From NCBI RefSeq assembly GCF_024448895.1, contig NZ_JAMOIC010000007.1, positions 62,001-126,000 of the forward strand: a stretch of DNA of 64,000 nucleotides, read 5' to 3'. The translations under genes and the position numbers were made by a program. Positions 30,140 through 39,419 of this stretch are shown here, piece after piece (position 1 is the stretch's first letter; every line of letters starts with the position of its first letter). The notes below the pieces were generated by a model. It was given only the letters and a program-made list of their open reading frames with translations. It was not told the DNA's origin and did no database searches. Origin of the DNA: Stutzerimonas stutzeri. Lineage in GTDB: Bacteria; Pseudomonadota; Gammaproteobacteria; Pseudomonadales; Pseudomonadaceae.

Positions 30140-30606
30140 GCCGGCACCTGCCAATGGCCACTTTTGCCACCGAGCTTTTCCAGCAGCCGAACGCCATCAA
30201 TGACCATGCCTTTATCGACTGCCTTGCACATGTCATAGATGGTGAGCGCGGCGACGCTGGCAGCCGTCAGCGCCTCCATCTCGACGCCGGTCTGGCCCGC
30301 GAGTTTGCAGCGGGCTTCGATCCGCACGCAGTCCGCGCCGTCCGCCTGGAGGTCGACCTTGATGCTGGTCAGCAATAGAGGATGGCAGAGAGGTATCAAT
30401 TCATGGGTTTTCTTCGCCGCCTGGATGCCGGCGATGCGGGCGACCGCGAAAACGTCGCCTTTGGGGTGGCCGCCCTGCTGAATCATCTGCAAGGTCTCAG
30501 GAAGCATGTGGATCCTGGCCTCTGCTACTGCCTCGCGTGCCGTAACGGCTTTGGCAGTAACGTCGACCATATTGGCCCGGCCCTGGGCATCGAGGTGAGT
30601 AAGCAT
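30136..30606 (-). CDS. moaC: Cyclic pyranopterin monophosphate synthase MoaC
   Basis: With MoaA it makes the first molybdenum-cofactor intermediate. Residues [33 protein letters not shown] and the [19 protein letters not shown] signature are plain. Start at 30606 ([12 protein letters not shown]) gives 156 residues; the sequence upstream is not conserved. First gene of moaCDE; moaA and moaB are not in this window. Confidence 0.95.
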   Translation of the reverse strand: MLTHLDAQGRANMVDVTAKAVTAREAVAEARIHMLPETLQMIQQGGHPKGDVFAVARIAGIQAAKKTHELIPLCHPLLLTSIKVDLQADGADCVRIEARCKLAGQTGVEMEALTAASVAALTIYDMCKAVDKGMVIDGVRLLEKLGGKSGHWQVPA

Positions 30607-30678
30607 AAGTGGGCAACTCCGGATATCGATGCGGCATTGTAAACACAATGGCCGCACCGCATCCCTGCCCTACCGGAA

Positions 30679-32067
30679 TTACATATGGGCTTCAGCGTAC
30701 TCAGCCAGCACCGAACGCGGCACCCCTTGAAGGGTGATGTGCATGCCGTGCGGGAAGTCCTTGAATCGCTCGGTGAGGTAGGTCAATCCCGAACTGGTCG
30801 CTGAAAGATAGGGCGTGTCGATTTGCGCAAGGTTGCCGAGACACACCACCTTGGACCCACTGCCAGCCCGCGTAATGATGGTTTTCATCTGATGCGGCGT
30901 CAGGTTCTGGCATTCATCGATAAGAATCAGGCTTTGCTGAAAGCTACGCCCACGGATGTAGTTGAGAGATTTGAACTGCAGCGGCACCTTTTGCAGGATG
31001 TAGTCGACGCTGCCGTGGGTATTCTCATCATCCATGTGCAGCGCTTCGAGGTTGTCTGTGATCGCCCCCAGCCACGGCTCCATTTTCTCGGCCTCGGTGC
31101 CAGGGAGAAAACCGATGTCCTCATCGAGCCCCTGAACGCTGCGAGTGGCGATGATTCGACGGTAGCGCTTACTGACGACCGTCTGCTCGATTGCAGCGGC
31201 CAGAGCAAGGATTGTCTTGCCTGAGCCCGCAGCGCCCGAGAGGTTGACCAGATGAATGTCCGGATCGAGCAAGGCGAACAGTGCCAGCGCCTGATGAATG
31301 TCCCGCGGCCGGAGCCCCCATGCTTCCTGATGCAGCAACGGTTCCTGATGCATGTCCAGCAACAGCAATTCGTCCGCCTTGATGCCCTTGATCCAGCCTA
31401 CGAACCCCTGTTCATCGAGAATGAACTCATTGATATGCACGGCTGGGAGATTGTCGATCAGCTGCACGCGATGCCAGGTCCTGCCGTGGCCCTGATGGGT
31501 GTCGACTTTGCTCACCCTATCCCAGAACGACCCGCTCAGGCTGTGATACCCGCGCGATAGCTGCCCGACATCGTCTACCAGTTTGTCGGTGTGGTAATCC
31601 TCGGAGGCAACACCGCAGGCTCGGGCCTTGAGCCGCATATTGATGTCGTTGGTGACGAGCACCACCGGGACGCCTGCGGTACGGCGTTGCAGGTCCACGA
31701 CCTGGTTGATGATCTTGTTGTCGTTCAGGTCGTCCGGCAACGCGCTGGAGTCCGCGCCCTTGCTCATCAGGATCGAGAGGCTGCCACATGGCCCACTCTT
31801 GTCACGCTGGATCGGCACGCCAAGCTCAACCTGTTCGGGCGTCGCATCACCCAGCACCTTGTCGATCAGCCGAATCGCCTGCCGACATTCAGCCGAGACG
31901 CTGTGCTTGCCTGCTTTGAGTTGATCCAACTCTTCGAGCACAGTCATTGGGATGGCGACTTGGTGCTCTTGAAAGTTCAGTAACGCGTTGGGGTCGTGAA
32001 TCAGGACGTTCGTATCCAGAACGTAGAGGGTGGGCTGAGTTGCGCGGGGTCTGCCGTAGTCATCCAT
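30679..32067 (-). CDS. PIN-PhoH fusion ATPase (PhoH2-like)
   Basis: 462 residues. An N-terminal PIN RNase domain (YVLDTNVLIHDP, TVLEELDQLK, VLVTNDINMRLKA with the acidic residues in place; about residues 13-150) is followed by a PhoH ATPase (about 240-460) with Walker A GAAGSGKTILAL and Walker B LILIDECQN. In mycobacterial PhoH2 this pairing gives a sequence-specific RNA helicase/RNase. It begins MDDYGRPRATQPTLY after GGAAAAGG. The gene lies after a 722-base gap and 72 bases upstream of moaC. Confidence 0.92.
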   Translation of the reverse strand: MDDYGRPRATQPTLYVLDTNVLIHDPNALLNFQEHQVAIPMTVLEELDQLKAGKHSVSAECRQAIRLIDKVLGDATPEQVELGVPIQRDKSGPCGSLSILMSKGADSSALPDDLNDNKIINQVVDLQRRTAGVPVVLVTNDINMRLKARACGVASEDYHTDKLVDDVGQLSRGYHSLSGSFWDRVSKVDTHQGHGRTWHRVQLIDNLPAVHINEFILDEQGFVGWIKGIKADELLLLDMHQEPLLHQEAWGLRPRDIHQALALFALLDPDIHLVNLSGAAGSGKTILALAAAIEQTVVSKRYRRIIATRSVQGLDEDIGFLPGTEAEKMEPWLGAITDNLEALHMDDENTHGSVDYILQKVPLQFKSLNYIRGRSFQQSLILIDECQNLTPHQMKTIITRAGSGSKVVCLGNLAQIDTPYLSATSSGLTYLTERFKDFPHGMHITLQGVPRSVLAEYAEAHM

Positions 32068-32789
32068 ACGCGATCACCTTTTCCGAGCCGGGACGACGGA
32101 GGGCCGAATGCGCTCCGCCGTAGAGAAAACCACCGTGCGCAAGGTGAGCGGACTTGGGAGGCAGGGGCTTGGGGCCACCCAGAGGCCGCCACCTGTGAGT
32201 GCAGGTTTCGGCGGTCTTGCTTCAGGTAATACCGCAAAACAGATGACAGGAAAAAGTCTTTTTCAGGCGTATGACGTTTTTTTATCAGAACGACGAATAG
32301 CGCTTGGCTCATGCCAGACGGAGGTCTAGGCTCAGGAATCAACCTGTGCGATTTTGCCGCAGCGAATGATTTCAGCGGTCATGAAAATAAGCTCGAATCC
32401 CCCACCAGCACGCCTTCGCATCGGCTTGCAGCAAGCGCCAGGTCGTTCGAGCAAGCCAGTTCGAATGAACACGCCCAACTGCCAGAGCTGACAAACCACG
32501 CAATCTTCATCGTGGACTGTATGACCCCGTCGCCCTGTACCTGCAGATTGCCTTCTATCTCGATTCACATCCTAAGTCCGCCTGACTGCCCACGCACCCA
32601 CAAGGGTTGGAGCCGAGTGCCGACCTGTGCGATGACTGACAGCTAGAGCGATCGCAATCAGCTATTCGTACTTTTCCTCTTCAATCTGAACAACGTGCCT
32701 TTGCGCCTGGCGTGGCTAATCGAGCCCATAGCTGGAGCGTGGATAGGGATACGGCCTAGAATCGCCCAGACATTAAAGGAGACCGTTGC
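32068..32789. other. Divergent intergenic region, phoH-like / yaaA
   Basis: The longest gap of the window, 722 bases. It contains only weak short open frames on both strands with low coding character. A minus-strand frame at 32001-32342 runs into the phoH-like start and is considered in the findings. An A/T-rich stretch (32240-32290) contains AAAAAGTCTTTTT. No tRNA or recognised RNA was seen. Confidence 0.6.
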
Positions 32790-33566
32790 ATGCTGATGGT
32801 GATTTCCCCGGCCAAGACCCTGGATTACGACACTCCACCGCCAACCCGACGCTTCACCCAACCCGAGCATCTCGACCACAGCCAGCAGCTGATCGACCAA
32901 CTGCGCGACATGTCTCCCCAGCAGATCAGCGAGCTGATGCATTTGTCCGACAAGCTTGCTGCCCTGAATGTGGCCCGTTACGGCAGCTGGAACTCGGACT
33001 TCAACCCCGATAACGCCAAGCAGGCGCTGCTGGCTTTCAAAGGCGACGTTTATGCCGGGTTGAATGCCAGCGACTTCAGCGAGGACGACTTCGAATTCGC
33101 TCAGCAGCACCTGCGCATGCTTTCCGGGCTATACGGGGTGCTGCGGCCGCTGGATCTGATGCAGCCCTACCGCCTTGAGATGGGCACCAAACTCGCCAAT
33201 CCCCGCGGCAAGGATCTTTACGCATTCTGGGGCGAGCGCATCAGCCAGTGGCTCAACGAGGCGTTGGCCGCCCAAGGCGACGATGTGCTGCTGAACCTCG
33301 CGTCGATCGAATACTTCGGCGCAGTGAAGCGCCAAGCGCTGAACGCACGCATCATCGAAGTCGATTTCAAGGACATGAAAAATGGCCAGTACAAGATCAT
33401 CAGTTTTTACGCAAAAAAAGCGCGCGGATTGATGAGTCGCTACGTCATCAAGGAGCGCATCGAAGATCCCGAGCACCTGAAAGGCTTTGACTACGACGGC
33501 TATGGCTATAGCGCCGACGACTCATTCGCTGACCATCTCGTATTTCTGCGCGACGCCCAATCCTGA
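32790..33566 (+). CDS. yaaA: Peroxide stress protein YaaA (DUF328)
   Basis: 258 residues, from [14 protein letters not shown] through [21 protein letters not shown] to the [11 protein letters not shown] ending, all typical of YaaA. It limits free iron during peroxide stress and binds DNA in E. coli. The ATG is preceded by AAAGGAG. It may belong with the ohr and dsbC theme of oxidative protection but lies on its own transcript. Confidence 0.95.
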   Translation: MLMVISPAKTLDYDTPPPTRRFTQPEHLDHSQQLIDQLRDMSPQQISELMHLSDKLAALNVARYGSWNSDFNPDNAKQALLAFKGDVYAGLNASDFSEDDFEFAQQHLRMLSGLYGVLRPLDLMQPYRLEMGTKLANPRGKDLYAFWGERISQWLNEALAAQGDDVLLNLASIEYFGAVKRQALNARIIEVDFKDMKNGQYKIISFYAKKARGLMSRYVIKERIEDPEHLKGFDYDGYGYSADDSFADHLVFLRDAQS

Positions 33567-33585
33567 CATCCCGCTCACCCGACCG

Positions 33586-33607
33586 CCCTCGCCTCCCACG
33601 GCGAGGG
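33586..33607. terminator. Possible yaaA terminator
   Basis: Eight-base stem CCCTCGCC/GGCGAGGG with a 6-base loop, 20 bases after the yaaA stop. No T-tract follows, so it is a weak call. Confidence 0.45.
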
Positions 33608-34273
33608 TGAACGGCCTCAGTTTAAAATCGCTGATCACGATTCTTACTTCGCTCACCGTCGCCACCCCACAATTATTCCGGCGCAACGTGATGCTCTCCC
33701 TTAACGTAAAAAACTCTCCGATCAGCGGTATAGACGTGGGGAACTATCGCAAGCCACTCGCAATCATAAGCGCGTACCGGCATTTCCAGATGGAAAGGGA
33801 CGTCGCACATGAACGTGCAGTGGAATTCAGAGCAGGGTTTTCAAGGAGTCAGCCCGCGCAGACCTAAAGGGTCGCCAGGCATGACCCATCGTGAACAAAC
33901 AAGCCGGATCAGCGCAGCCTCGGTATTCACCGTAAAGCGCCGAACGCGCCAAAAACAGGCAGAAAAAGCGCGTGCGAAATCAACGCCAGTCTGCTTGTAC
34001 CAGATCGATAGAGGGCTTACAGGCACTCATTTCAATACCGCGATCAGCGCTGCAGCCTTCAACTCGGCAACTGACGACCATCAGGCATTACCCCAAATTT
34101 CAGGCTCGGAGCACGTAGTTCGCCCCGAAGATTGTTTTCCTGCTGGAAAACGAAACTTGACGGCGCGCGGCACCTGAAGGCCCGACCAGCAAATGTATGG
34201 TGAGCATGGAAGCCCATGTCGCCCAAATGGACAAGAAGAACTTCCCCCTTCTCAACGATTCAGGAGAAACAAC
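33608..34273. other. Long non-coding leader upstream of algA-like gene
   Basis: About 665 bases with no credible gene. An AlgU-like element GAACTA-N17-TCATAA lies at 33741-33769 (low confidence). Shine-Dalgarno AGGAG for the downstream gene is at 34262-34266. Confidence 0.55.
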
Positions 34274-35716
34274 ATGATTCCGGTCATCCTCTCAGGCGGC
34301 AGCGGTTCCCGGCTTTGGCCACTTTCGCGCAAGGCGTTTCCCAAGCAGTTCCTCGCGCTGACAGCCGAGCAGACACTGTTCCAGCAAACCATCGAGCGGC
34401 TGGCCTTCGAAGGCATGCAACCCCCGCTGCTGGTCTGCAATCAGGAGCACCGCTTCATCGTCAAAGAGCAGCTGGCCGCGCGTAAGCTGAGCATTCAGGG
34501 CCTGATGCTTGAGCCATTCGGCCGCAATACTGCTCCAGCGATCGCCATTGCGGCAATGAAGCTAATCGAGGATGGGCGTGATGAGCTACTGCTGGTTTTG
34601 CCAGCGGATCATGTGATCGAAGACCACAAGGCGTTTCAGCGCTCTCTGGCCCTGGCGACCAACGCAGCCGAAAATGGTGAAATGGTCCTGTTCGGCATCC
34701 CTGCCACCAGCCCGGAAACCGGTTACGGCTATATCAAGTGCGACCATACCCAGCGCAATGGCCTGCCGGATGGCGTCAACCGCGTGACCAACTTCGTTGA
34801 AAAGCCTGATGAAGCACGTGCTCAGCAGTACGTTGAATCCGGTGACTACTATTGGAACAGCGGCATGTTCCTGTTCCGCGCCAGCGTGTTCCTGGAAGAG
34901 TTGAAAAAGCACGACCCGGACATCTACGACACCTGCTGGGTTGCCCTTGAGCGCAGCGCCAAGAATGGGGAAGAAGTTCTGATCGACCCGGCCACATTCG
35001 CGTGCTGCCCAGACAACTCGATTGACTATGCCGTGATGGAAAAGACCGAGCTGGCCTGCGTCGTACCGATGTCAGCCGGCTGGAGTGATGTCGGCTCTTG
35101 GTCGTCTCTCTGGGATGTGTTGGAAAAAGACGAGAACGGCAACGTGACCAGAGGTGATGTGATTGTCGAAGACAGCCGCAATTGCCTCGTGCACGGCAAC
35201 GGCAAACTCGTAACAGTGGTGGGCCTGGACAACATCGTCGTGGTCGAGACCAAGGACGCGACCATGATCGCGCACAAGGACAAGGTTCAGGACGTCAAGA
35301 AGCTGGTCAACAAGCTCGACGCCATGAAGCGCTCCGAGACCCAGAATCACTGCGCTGTGTACCGCCCGTGGGGCTGGTACGACTCAGTCGACATGGGTGG
35401 CCGCTTCCAGGTCAAGCGCATCTGCGTCAACCCCGGCGCCCAGCTCTCTCTGCAGATGCACCATCACCGAGCCGAGCACTGGATCGTTGTATCGGGCACC
35501 GCCCAGGTTACCTGCAATGACAAGACTTTCCTCCTGACCGAGAACCAGTCGACCTATATCCCGGTAACGTCGATCCACCGTCTGGCCAACCCAGGCAAAA
35601 TCCCGCTGGAAATCATCGAAGTTCAGTCCGGGAGTTACCTTGGTGAAGATGATATCGAGCGACTGGATGACGTGTACGGCCGCGCGCCTGACAACATTGC
35701 CAGTCAGTCTCGCTAA
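34274..35716 (+). CDS. algA: Mannose-1-phosphate guanylyltransferase / mannose-6-phosphate isomerase
   Basis: Bifunctional type II enzyme making GDP-mannose for exopolysaccharides or LPS. N-terminal nucleotidyltransferase: ILSGGSGSRLWPLSR and FVEKPD; C-terminal cupin isomerase with HHHRAEHWIVVSGTA (about residues 400-415) as metal site. 480 residues, close in sequence to AlgA/PslB of Pseudomonas aeruginosa. ATG 34274 follows AGGAGAAACAAC. It is not next to other alginate genes, so it may be a dedicated pslB or LPS copy; the symbol follows similarity. A strong terminator follows. Confidence 0.93.
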   Translation: MIPVILSGGSGSRLWPLSRKAFPKQFLALTAEQTLFQQTIERLAFEGMQPPLLVCNQEHRFIVKEQLAARKLSIQGLMLEPFGRNTAPAIAIAAMKLIEDGRDELLLVLPADHVIEDHKAFQRSLALATNAAENGEMVLFGIPATSPETGYGYIKCDHTQRNGLPDGVNRVTNFVEKPDEARAQQYVESGDYYWNSGMFLFRASVFLEELKKHDPDIYDTCWVALERSAKNGEEVLIDPATFACCPDNSIDYAVMEKTELACVVPMSAGWSDVGSWSSLWDVLEKDENGNVTRGDVIVEDSRNCLVHGNGKLVTVVGLDNIVVVETKDATMIAHKDKVQDVKKLVNKLDAMKRSETQNHCAVYRPWGWYDSVDMGGRFQVKRICVNPGAQLSLQMHHHRAEHWIVVSGTAQVTCNDKTFLLTENQSTYIPVTSIHRLANPGKIPLEIIEVQSGSYLGEDDIERLDDVYGRAPDNIASQSR

Positions 35717-35734
35717 ACTGCCGATGTGATTAAG

Positions 35735-35765
35735 AACCGCGCCGATTCCGGCGCGGTTTTTTATT
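35735..35765 (+). terminator. algA terminator
   Basis: Nine-base stem AACCGCGCC/GGCGCGGTT, loop of six, followed by TTTTTATT, 19 bases after the stop. Confidence 0.92.
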
Positions 35766-36104
35766 AGCTGCAGAAAGTCTGGAGATGAAGGGGCAAACTG
35801 CGGGTCCAGCGCTGTCAGCCAGCTATAACTGAGAACAACAACAAGACATCCGTCTGTTTTTATTTGATACTCAAAGCCCGGCAACACGGGCCAACCCAGC
35901 TTCAAGTTGATTCGCAGACACCAGCCTCTGTCGAGGCGCCGCCGGTTCTGAGAAATACAACTACTCAATTAGCTCGTTCGGTTCCGCCCGCTTGCAGTGC
36001 CGCCAAACAACCATTTTAAATAGGCTGCCAGCCCTCGAACGGCTGTGCGACACCTTAGTCCCCTGGCGGCTACGCCAGAATGTTCAGACAGGAAAAGATA
36101 AAGA
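35766..36104. other. Intergenic region, algA to small charged protein
   Basis: About 340 bases without a credible gene. It contains AACAACAACAAG (near 35833-35845), and short GC palindromes such as GCCCGGCAACACGGGC. No RNA gene recognised. Confidence 0.5.
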
Positions 36105-36314
36105 GTGACAAAAGAAGAACTACGCGCCGAACTGGAAAAGCAGGCAAATCGTTTCAAGACGGTATATGGCGGTGAGGTAACCACCTATGCCGCACAACCC
36201 GATCCTGAGCGAAAGCCGTGGCGTAAAAAGCAGACCATTCACGATCAGGCATTCAAGAAAGAGCTGGAAAAGATTGAAAAAGAGATAGCGCAGAAAGAAC
36301 CACAATCCGAGTGA
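36105..36314 (+). CDS. Small highly charged protein, 69 residues
   Basis: Begins (GTG) MTKEELRAELEKQANRF and includes TTYAAQPDPERKPWRKK before a lysine/glutamate-rich coiled-coil-like tail. Predicted helical and cytosolic; no named family recognised, though similar short proteins exist in pseudomonads. AGGAAAAG lies upstream of the GTG. Convergent with the HerA-like ATPase gene (78-base gap). Confidence 0.75.
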   Translation: MTKEELRAELEKQANRFKTVYGGEVTTYAAQPDPERKPWRKKQTIHDQAFKKELEKIEKEIAQKEPQSE

Positions 36315-36392
36315 AGCAGCGCGATGCTTCTCCCGATGAGGAAGTTGCCAACCAGCTTCGGCAATTAGTGGTTTCGGGCAGCGTTATTGAGA

Positions 36393-37859
36393 TCAGCGCC
36401 TTTTCCCAAGTAACGAGCCCATCAGCCCTCTCGCCAGTTGCCGACCGAGTTGTGACGCAGCCTGACGCGCAGCGCTCTTGACCACGCGTCCGAGCAAATC
36501 ACCGAACGCATCGCCGGTCTCGGCCCTGGTCTTTTCGCTTTTTACCGCAGGCTCGGCCGCCACCGCCTTTTCTGCACGCTCAAGCAGGATCTCGTAAGCC
36601 GATTCGCGATCGACTGCCTTGTCGTAGCGCATACGCAATGGCGAGGCGGAGATCAAAGCACGCCGCTCATCCTCACTTAGCGGCCCAACCCGGGACTGCG
36701 GCGGTGCGACCGCTACGCGTTGCACCACGGCTGGCATGCCTTTGTTCTCCAGCCCTCCAACAAGCGCTTCGCCGATCCCCAGATCCGCCAGGGAATCGAG
36801 CGTGGTGAATGCCGGATTGGCACGAAAACCGTCAGCCACTGCACGCAAGGCCTTTTGCTCTTTCACCGTGTAGGCCCTAAGACCGTGCTGGATACGCAGC
36901 CCTAGCTGCGCCAACACCTCATCCGGCAGGTCAGTTGGCGACTGGGTGACAAAATAGACGCCTACACCTTTCGAACGAATCAGCCGCACGACCTGCACCA
37001 GACGCTCCTGCAGCGCTTTCGGCGTGTCGCCGAACAGCAGATGCGCCTCATCAAAAAACAGGGCCAGCAGTGGGCGATCCGCATCGCCGCGTTCGGGCAA
37101 TTGCTCGAACAACTCGGCCAATAACCACAACAGGAAGGTCGCGTAGACCTTGGGTGCCTGATGCACGAGCTGACTGGCGTCCAGCAGATGAATGCGGCCA
37201 CGTCCGTCAGCGGCCGGTTGCAAGATATCCTCCAGCGCTAGCGCAGGCTCCCCGAACAGGGCCTCGGCGCCTTGCTGCTCAAGCGTAGCCAGGCGACGCA
37301 GCAGCGCCTGGGTCGACGCACTGGTCAACAACGCCTGATCATCCCCCAGCGCCTGTGGATTCTGCTTGAGATAACTCAGCAGCGCCTTGAGATCCTTCAG
37401 ATCAAGCAGCAGCAGACCTTCGCGATCAGCCACCTTGAACGCTGCATAAAGCGCGGCCTGCTGACTGTCGGTCAGCTCAAGCAAGCTTCCCAGCAGGAGC
37501 GGCCCCATCTCGGTCAGTGTTGTGCGCAAAGGATGGCCGGACTGACCCTGGACGTCCCAAAGCGTCACCGGATACGCCTGCGGCTTGTGTTCCAGCCAGG
37601 GCATGCTGGCGATACGCTCGGCAATCTTTCCCTGCGGCGCACCGGCAGCACCCAGCCCACAAAGATCCCCCTTTATGTCGGCTGCAAAAACCGCGACTCC
37701 CGCATCGCTGAACGCCTCAGCGAGCCGCTGCAGCGTTACCGTCTTGCCGGTCCCGGTCGCACCCGCAATCAATCCGTGTCGATTTATCAGCCGGAGCGGA
37801 TGCGTATTCGGCTCGCCAGACGCCTCCGCACCCAAAACAAAACGATCACTTTGGCTCAT
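36393..37859 (-). CDS. HerA-like ATPase (DUF853, YjgR type)
   Basis: 488 residues. Walker A GATGTGKTVTL (about residue 34), Walker B LLALFFDEAHLLF (about 270), and VYFVTQSPTDLP with the arginine-finger region after it. Matches the YjgR/DUF853 HerA-FtsK ATPase group, found in most gammaproteobacteria. HerA proteins act on DNA ends with NurA in archaea; YjgR has no proven role and no nuclease partner is next to it. Tail GRQLARGLMGSLLGKRR is basic. ATG at 37859. Confidence 0.9.
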   Translation of the reverse strand: MSQSDRFVLGAEASGEPNTHPLRLINRHGLIAGATGTGKTVTLQRLAEAFSDAGVAVFAADIKGDLCGLGAAGAPQGKIAERIASMPWLEHKPQAYPVTLWDVQGQSGHPLRTTLTEMGPLLLGSLLELTDSQQAALYAAFKVADREGLLLLDLKDLKALLSYLKQNPQALGDDQALLTSASTQALLRRLATLEQQGAEALFGEPALALEDILQPAADGRGRIHLLDASQLVHQAPKVYATFLLWLLAELFEQLPERGDADRPLLALFFDEAHLLFGDTPKALQERLVQVVRLIRSKGVGVYFVTQSPTDLPDEVLAQLGLRIQHGLRAYTVKEQKALRAVADGFRANPAFTTLDSLADLGIGEALVGGLENKGMPAVVQRVAVAPPQSRVGPLSEDERRALISASPLRMRYDKAVDRESAYEILLERAEKAVAAEPAVKSEKTRAETGDAFGDLLGRVVKSAARQAASQLGRQLARGLMGSLLGKRR

Positions 37860-37929
37860 ACAATTGATCCCAGGGTTAGGAACTGGATGACTGGCAACGT
37901 CAGCTCGTAGGTCTGCAAGAAAACTTTTA

Positions 37930-38130
37930 TTAGGCGTCGGCTGAAATTAGTACGTCCGGCGTTTGGTCCGCTTCATCGAAAGAGGATCGGTATAGTTTCC
38001 ATAACGCATCAGCCCCAGGAAAATCCGTACCGAGTTCTGGCCCCAGATGATCGGGATCGTAGCGTTGCGTACATCCACTGCCAATGATCGGCGGCGCGGT
38101 TGCACTCGACTTTGCCAAAGGATCGCTCAT
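37930..38130 (-). CDS. Small protein downstream of purU, 66 residues
   Basis: Starts MSDPLAKSSATAPPIIGSGC and continues through DPDHLGPELGTDFPGADALWKLY. A strong GGAGGGTGC site lies before the ATG, which supports expression. 24 bases after the purU stop, so probably cotranscribed. No named family recognised; not hydrophobic; acidic. Confidence 0.75.
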   Translation of the reverse strand: MSDPLAKSSATAPPIIGSGCTQRYDPDHLGPELGTDFPGADALWKLYRSSFDEADQTPDVLISADA

Positions 38131-38154
38131 GCACCCTCCGCGCCGGAACGACGG

Positions 38155-39006
38155 TCAGTTGAATACCAGCGTCTTGTTGCTATGAACCAGCACGCGTTCT
38201 TCCAAGTGATAGCGCAGGCCACGCGACAGCACCATCTTTTCAACATCCTTGCCCAGTCGCACCATGTCCTCGATGCTGTCGCGATGACTGACGCGTACCA
38301 CGTCCTGCTCAATGATCGGACCTGCGTCCAACTCTTCGGTCACGTAATGGCAAGTTGCACCGATCAGCTTCACGCCGCGAAGGGAGGCCTGATGATAGGG
38401 CTTGGCGCCAACGAAGGAAGGCAGAAAACTGTGATGAATGTTTATCACGCGCTGGGCGAACTCTTCACATAATTCGGCAGGAAGAATCTGCATATACCGG
38501 GCAAGTACAATCGCATCTGCCTGCTGTTCACGAACGAGGCGCGACACCTCGGCGAATGCCTCTTCCTTACGCCCGGGTTCAACGGGCACATGAAAGTAGG
38601 GAATACCGTGCCACTCGACCATGCTGCGTAAGTCGTCGTGGTTGGAGATCACGCAGGGAATATCGCAATCCAGTTCACCGCTGTGCCACCGATGCAGAAG
38701 ATCGGCCAGACAATGCGACTCTCTGCTGGCCATCAGCACGACGCGCTTGCGCTGCTGAGAGTCGGTAATTCGCCATTCCATGGAGAATTCGCGTGCAATC
38801 GGTGAGAAGGCCTGACGGAAGCCTTCTAGATCAAAAGGCAGCGAGTCGGCTCGAATCTCATGGCGCATGAAAAACCAGCCACTCTGATGATCCGAATGAT
38901 GGTTGGCTTCCGTGATCCAGCCATTGTAGGTGGCGAGGAAATTACTGACCTTGGCAACAATGCCAACGCCATCGGGGCAGGCAATGACCAGCCTGAACGT
39001 GCGCAT
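38155..39006 (-). CDS. purU: Formyltetrahydrofolate deformylase
   Basis: Hydrolyses 10-formyl-THF to THF and formate, balancing one-carbon pools and supplying formate for PurT. An N-terminal ACT domain (residues 1-85, LVIACPDGVGIVAKVSNFL) precedes a formyltransferase-fold domain with NIHHSFLPSFVGAKPYHQA and GATCHYVTEELDAGPI. ATG 39006 (MRTFRLVIACPDG) gives 283 residues, normal; an upstream ATG at 39039 adds an atypical leader. Confidence 0.95.
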   Translation of the reverse strand: MRTFRLVIACPDGVGIVAKVSNFLATYNGWITEANHHSDHQSGWFFMRHEIRADSLPFDLEGFRQAFSPIAREFSMEWRITDSQQRKRVVLMASRESHCLADLLHRWHSGELDCDIPCVISNHDDLRSMVEWHGIPYFHVPVEPGRKEEAFAEVSRLVREQQADAIVLARYMQILPAELCEEFAQRVINIHHSFLPSFVGAKPYHQASLRGVKLIGATCHYVTEELDAGPIIEQDVVRVSHRDSIEDMVRLGKDVEKMVLSRGLRYHLEERVLVHSNKTLVFN

Positions 39007-39419
39007 GAACAAAACTCCGACATGAAAAAGGTCGCGCATTCTAGCGCAGCGAAGAAAACCGCAACCAGATGATTGGCGCTACGTCATGGGCTTACCGGCA
39101 CGGCGTTTACGCATCCCCACAGTCGCCGCATGGACTTCAGGGAGGGTTTTTAATAACTGTTGCAACGGCCAATCCGCATTTACTAAATGCCCATCACGGC
39201 CCGTTTATTACGACGCTCTGTGGTTTCCGGAAATATTTGATGACAACCCACAAACGCAAGTTTCTTGGCGAAGCGAACCAGCAAGTCATTGAACTAACGG
39301 GCGCACAGTAATAAGTGCGCGTTCCGGATAGCATCTTTATTCATCGCTATATTTACTTGTGCATTGCAGCTGTCTATGATTGCCAGCACTTGCGTTCAAA
39401 CCTATACCAAGGAAGTGAC
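39007..39419. other. AT-rich divergent region, purU / mvaT
   Basis: 413 bases. It holds a plausible mvaT promoter and two perfect small palindromes: GCATTT-ACT-AAATGC (39176-39190) and GCGCAC-N8-GTGCGC (39301-39320). The short plus-strand frame at 39069-39311 has no coding support. AT-rich for this genome, as expected for an MvaT-bound region. Confidence 0.6.
39352..39380 (+). promoter_or_regulatory. Probable mvaT promoter
   Basis: TTTACT (39352-39357), a 17-base spacer and TATGAT (39375-39380); transcription would start near 39387, leaving about 33 bases before the ATG. Confidence 0.55.

Noticed and set aside
32430-32490. TTCGAGC/TTCGAAT stretches resembling a tRNA T-loop
   Set aside because: No acceptor, D or anticodon arms can be paired around them; no tRNA could be supported in the window.
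33809-34177. 122-codon plus-strand frame upstream of algA
   Set aside because: Low coding character, no ribosome site and no family resemblance.
34239-34264. GAACTT-N16-TCAGGA as an AlgU promoter of algA
   Set aside because: It would place the transcription start at about 34270, after the ribosome-binding site and next to the ATG, leaving no usable leader.
35826-35850. AACAACAACAAG as part of a CrcZ-like small RNA
   Set aside because: Only one A/C-rich motif is present and no terminator hairpin follows; CrcZ-type RNAs carry several motifs and lie near cbrB, which is not here.
39069-39311. 80-codon plus-strand frame upstream of mvaT
   Set aside because: No ribosome-binding site, no recognisable domain, and it lies in an AT-rich promoter region with palindromes.
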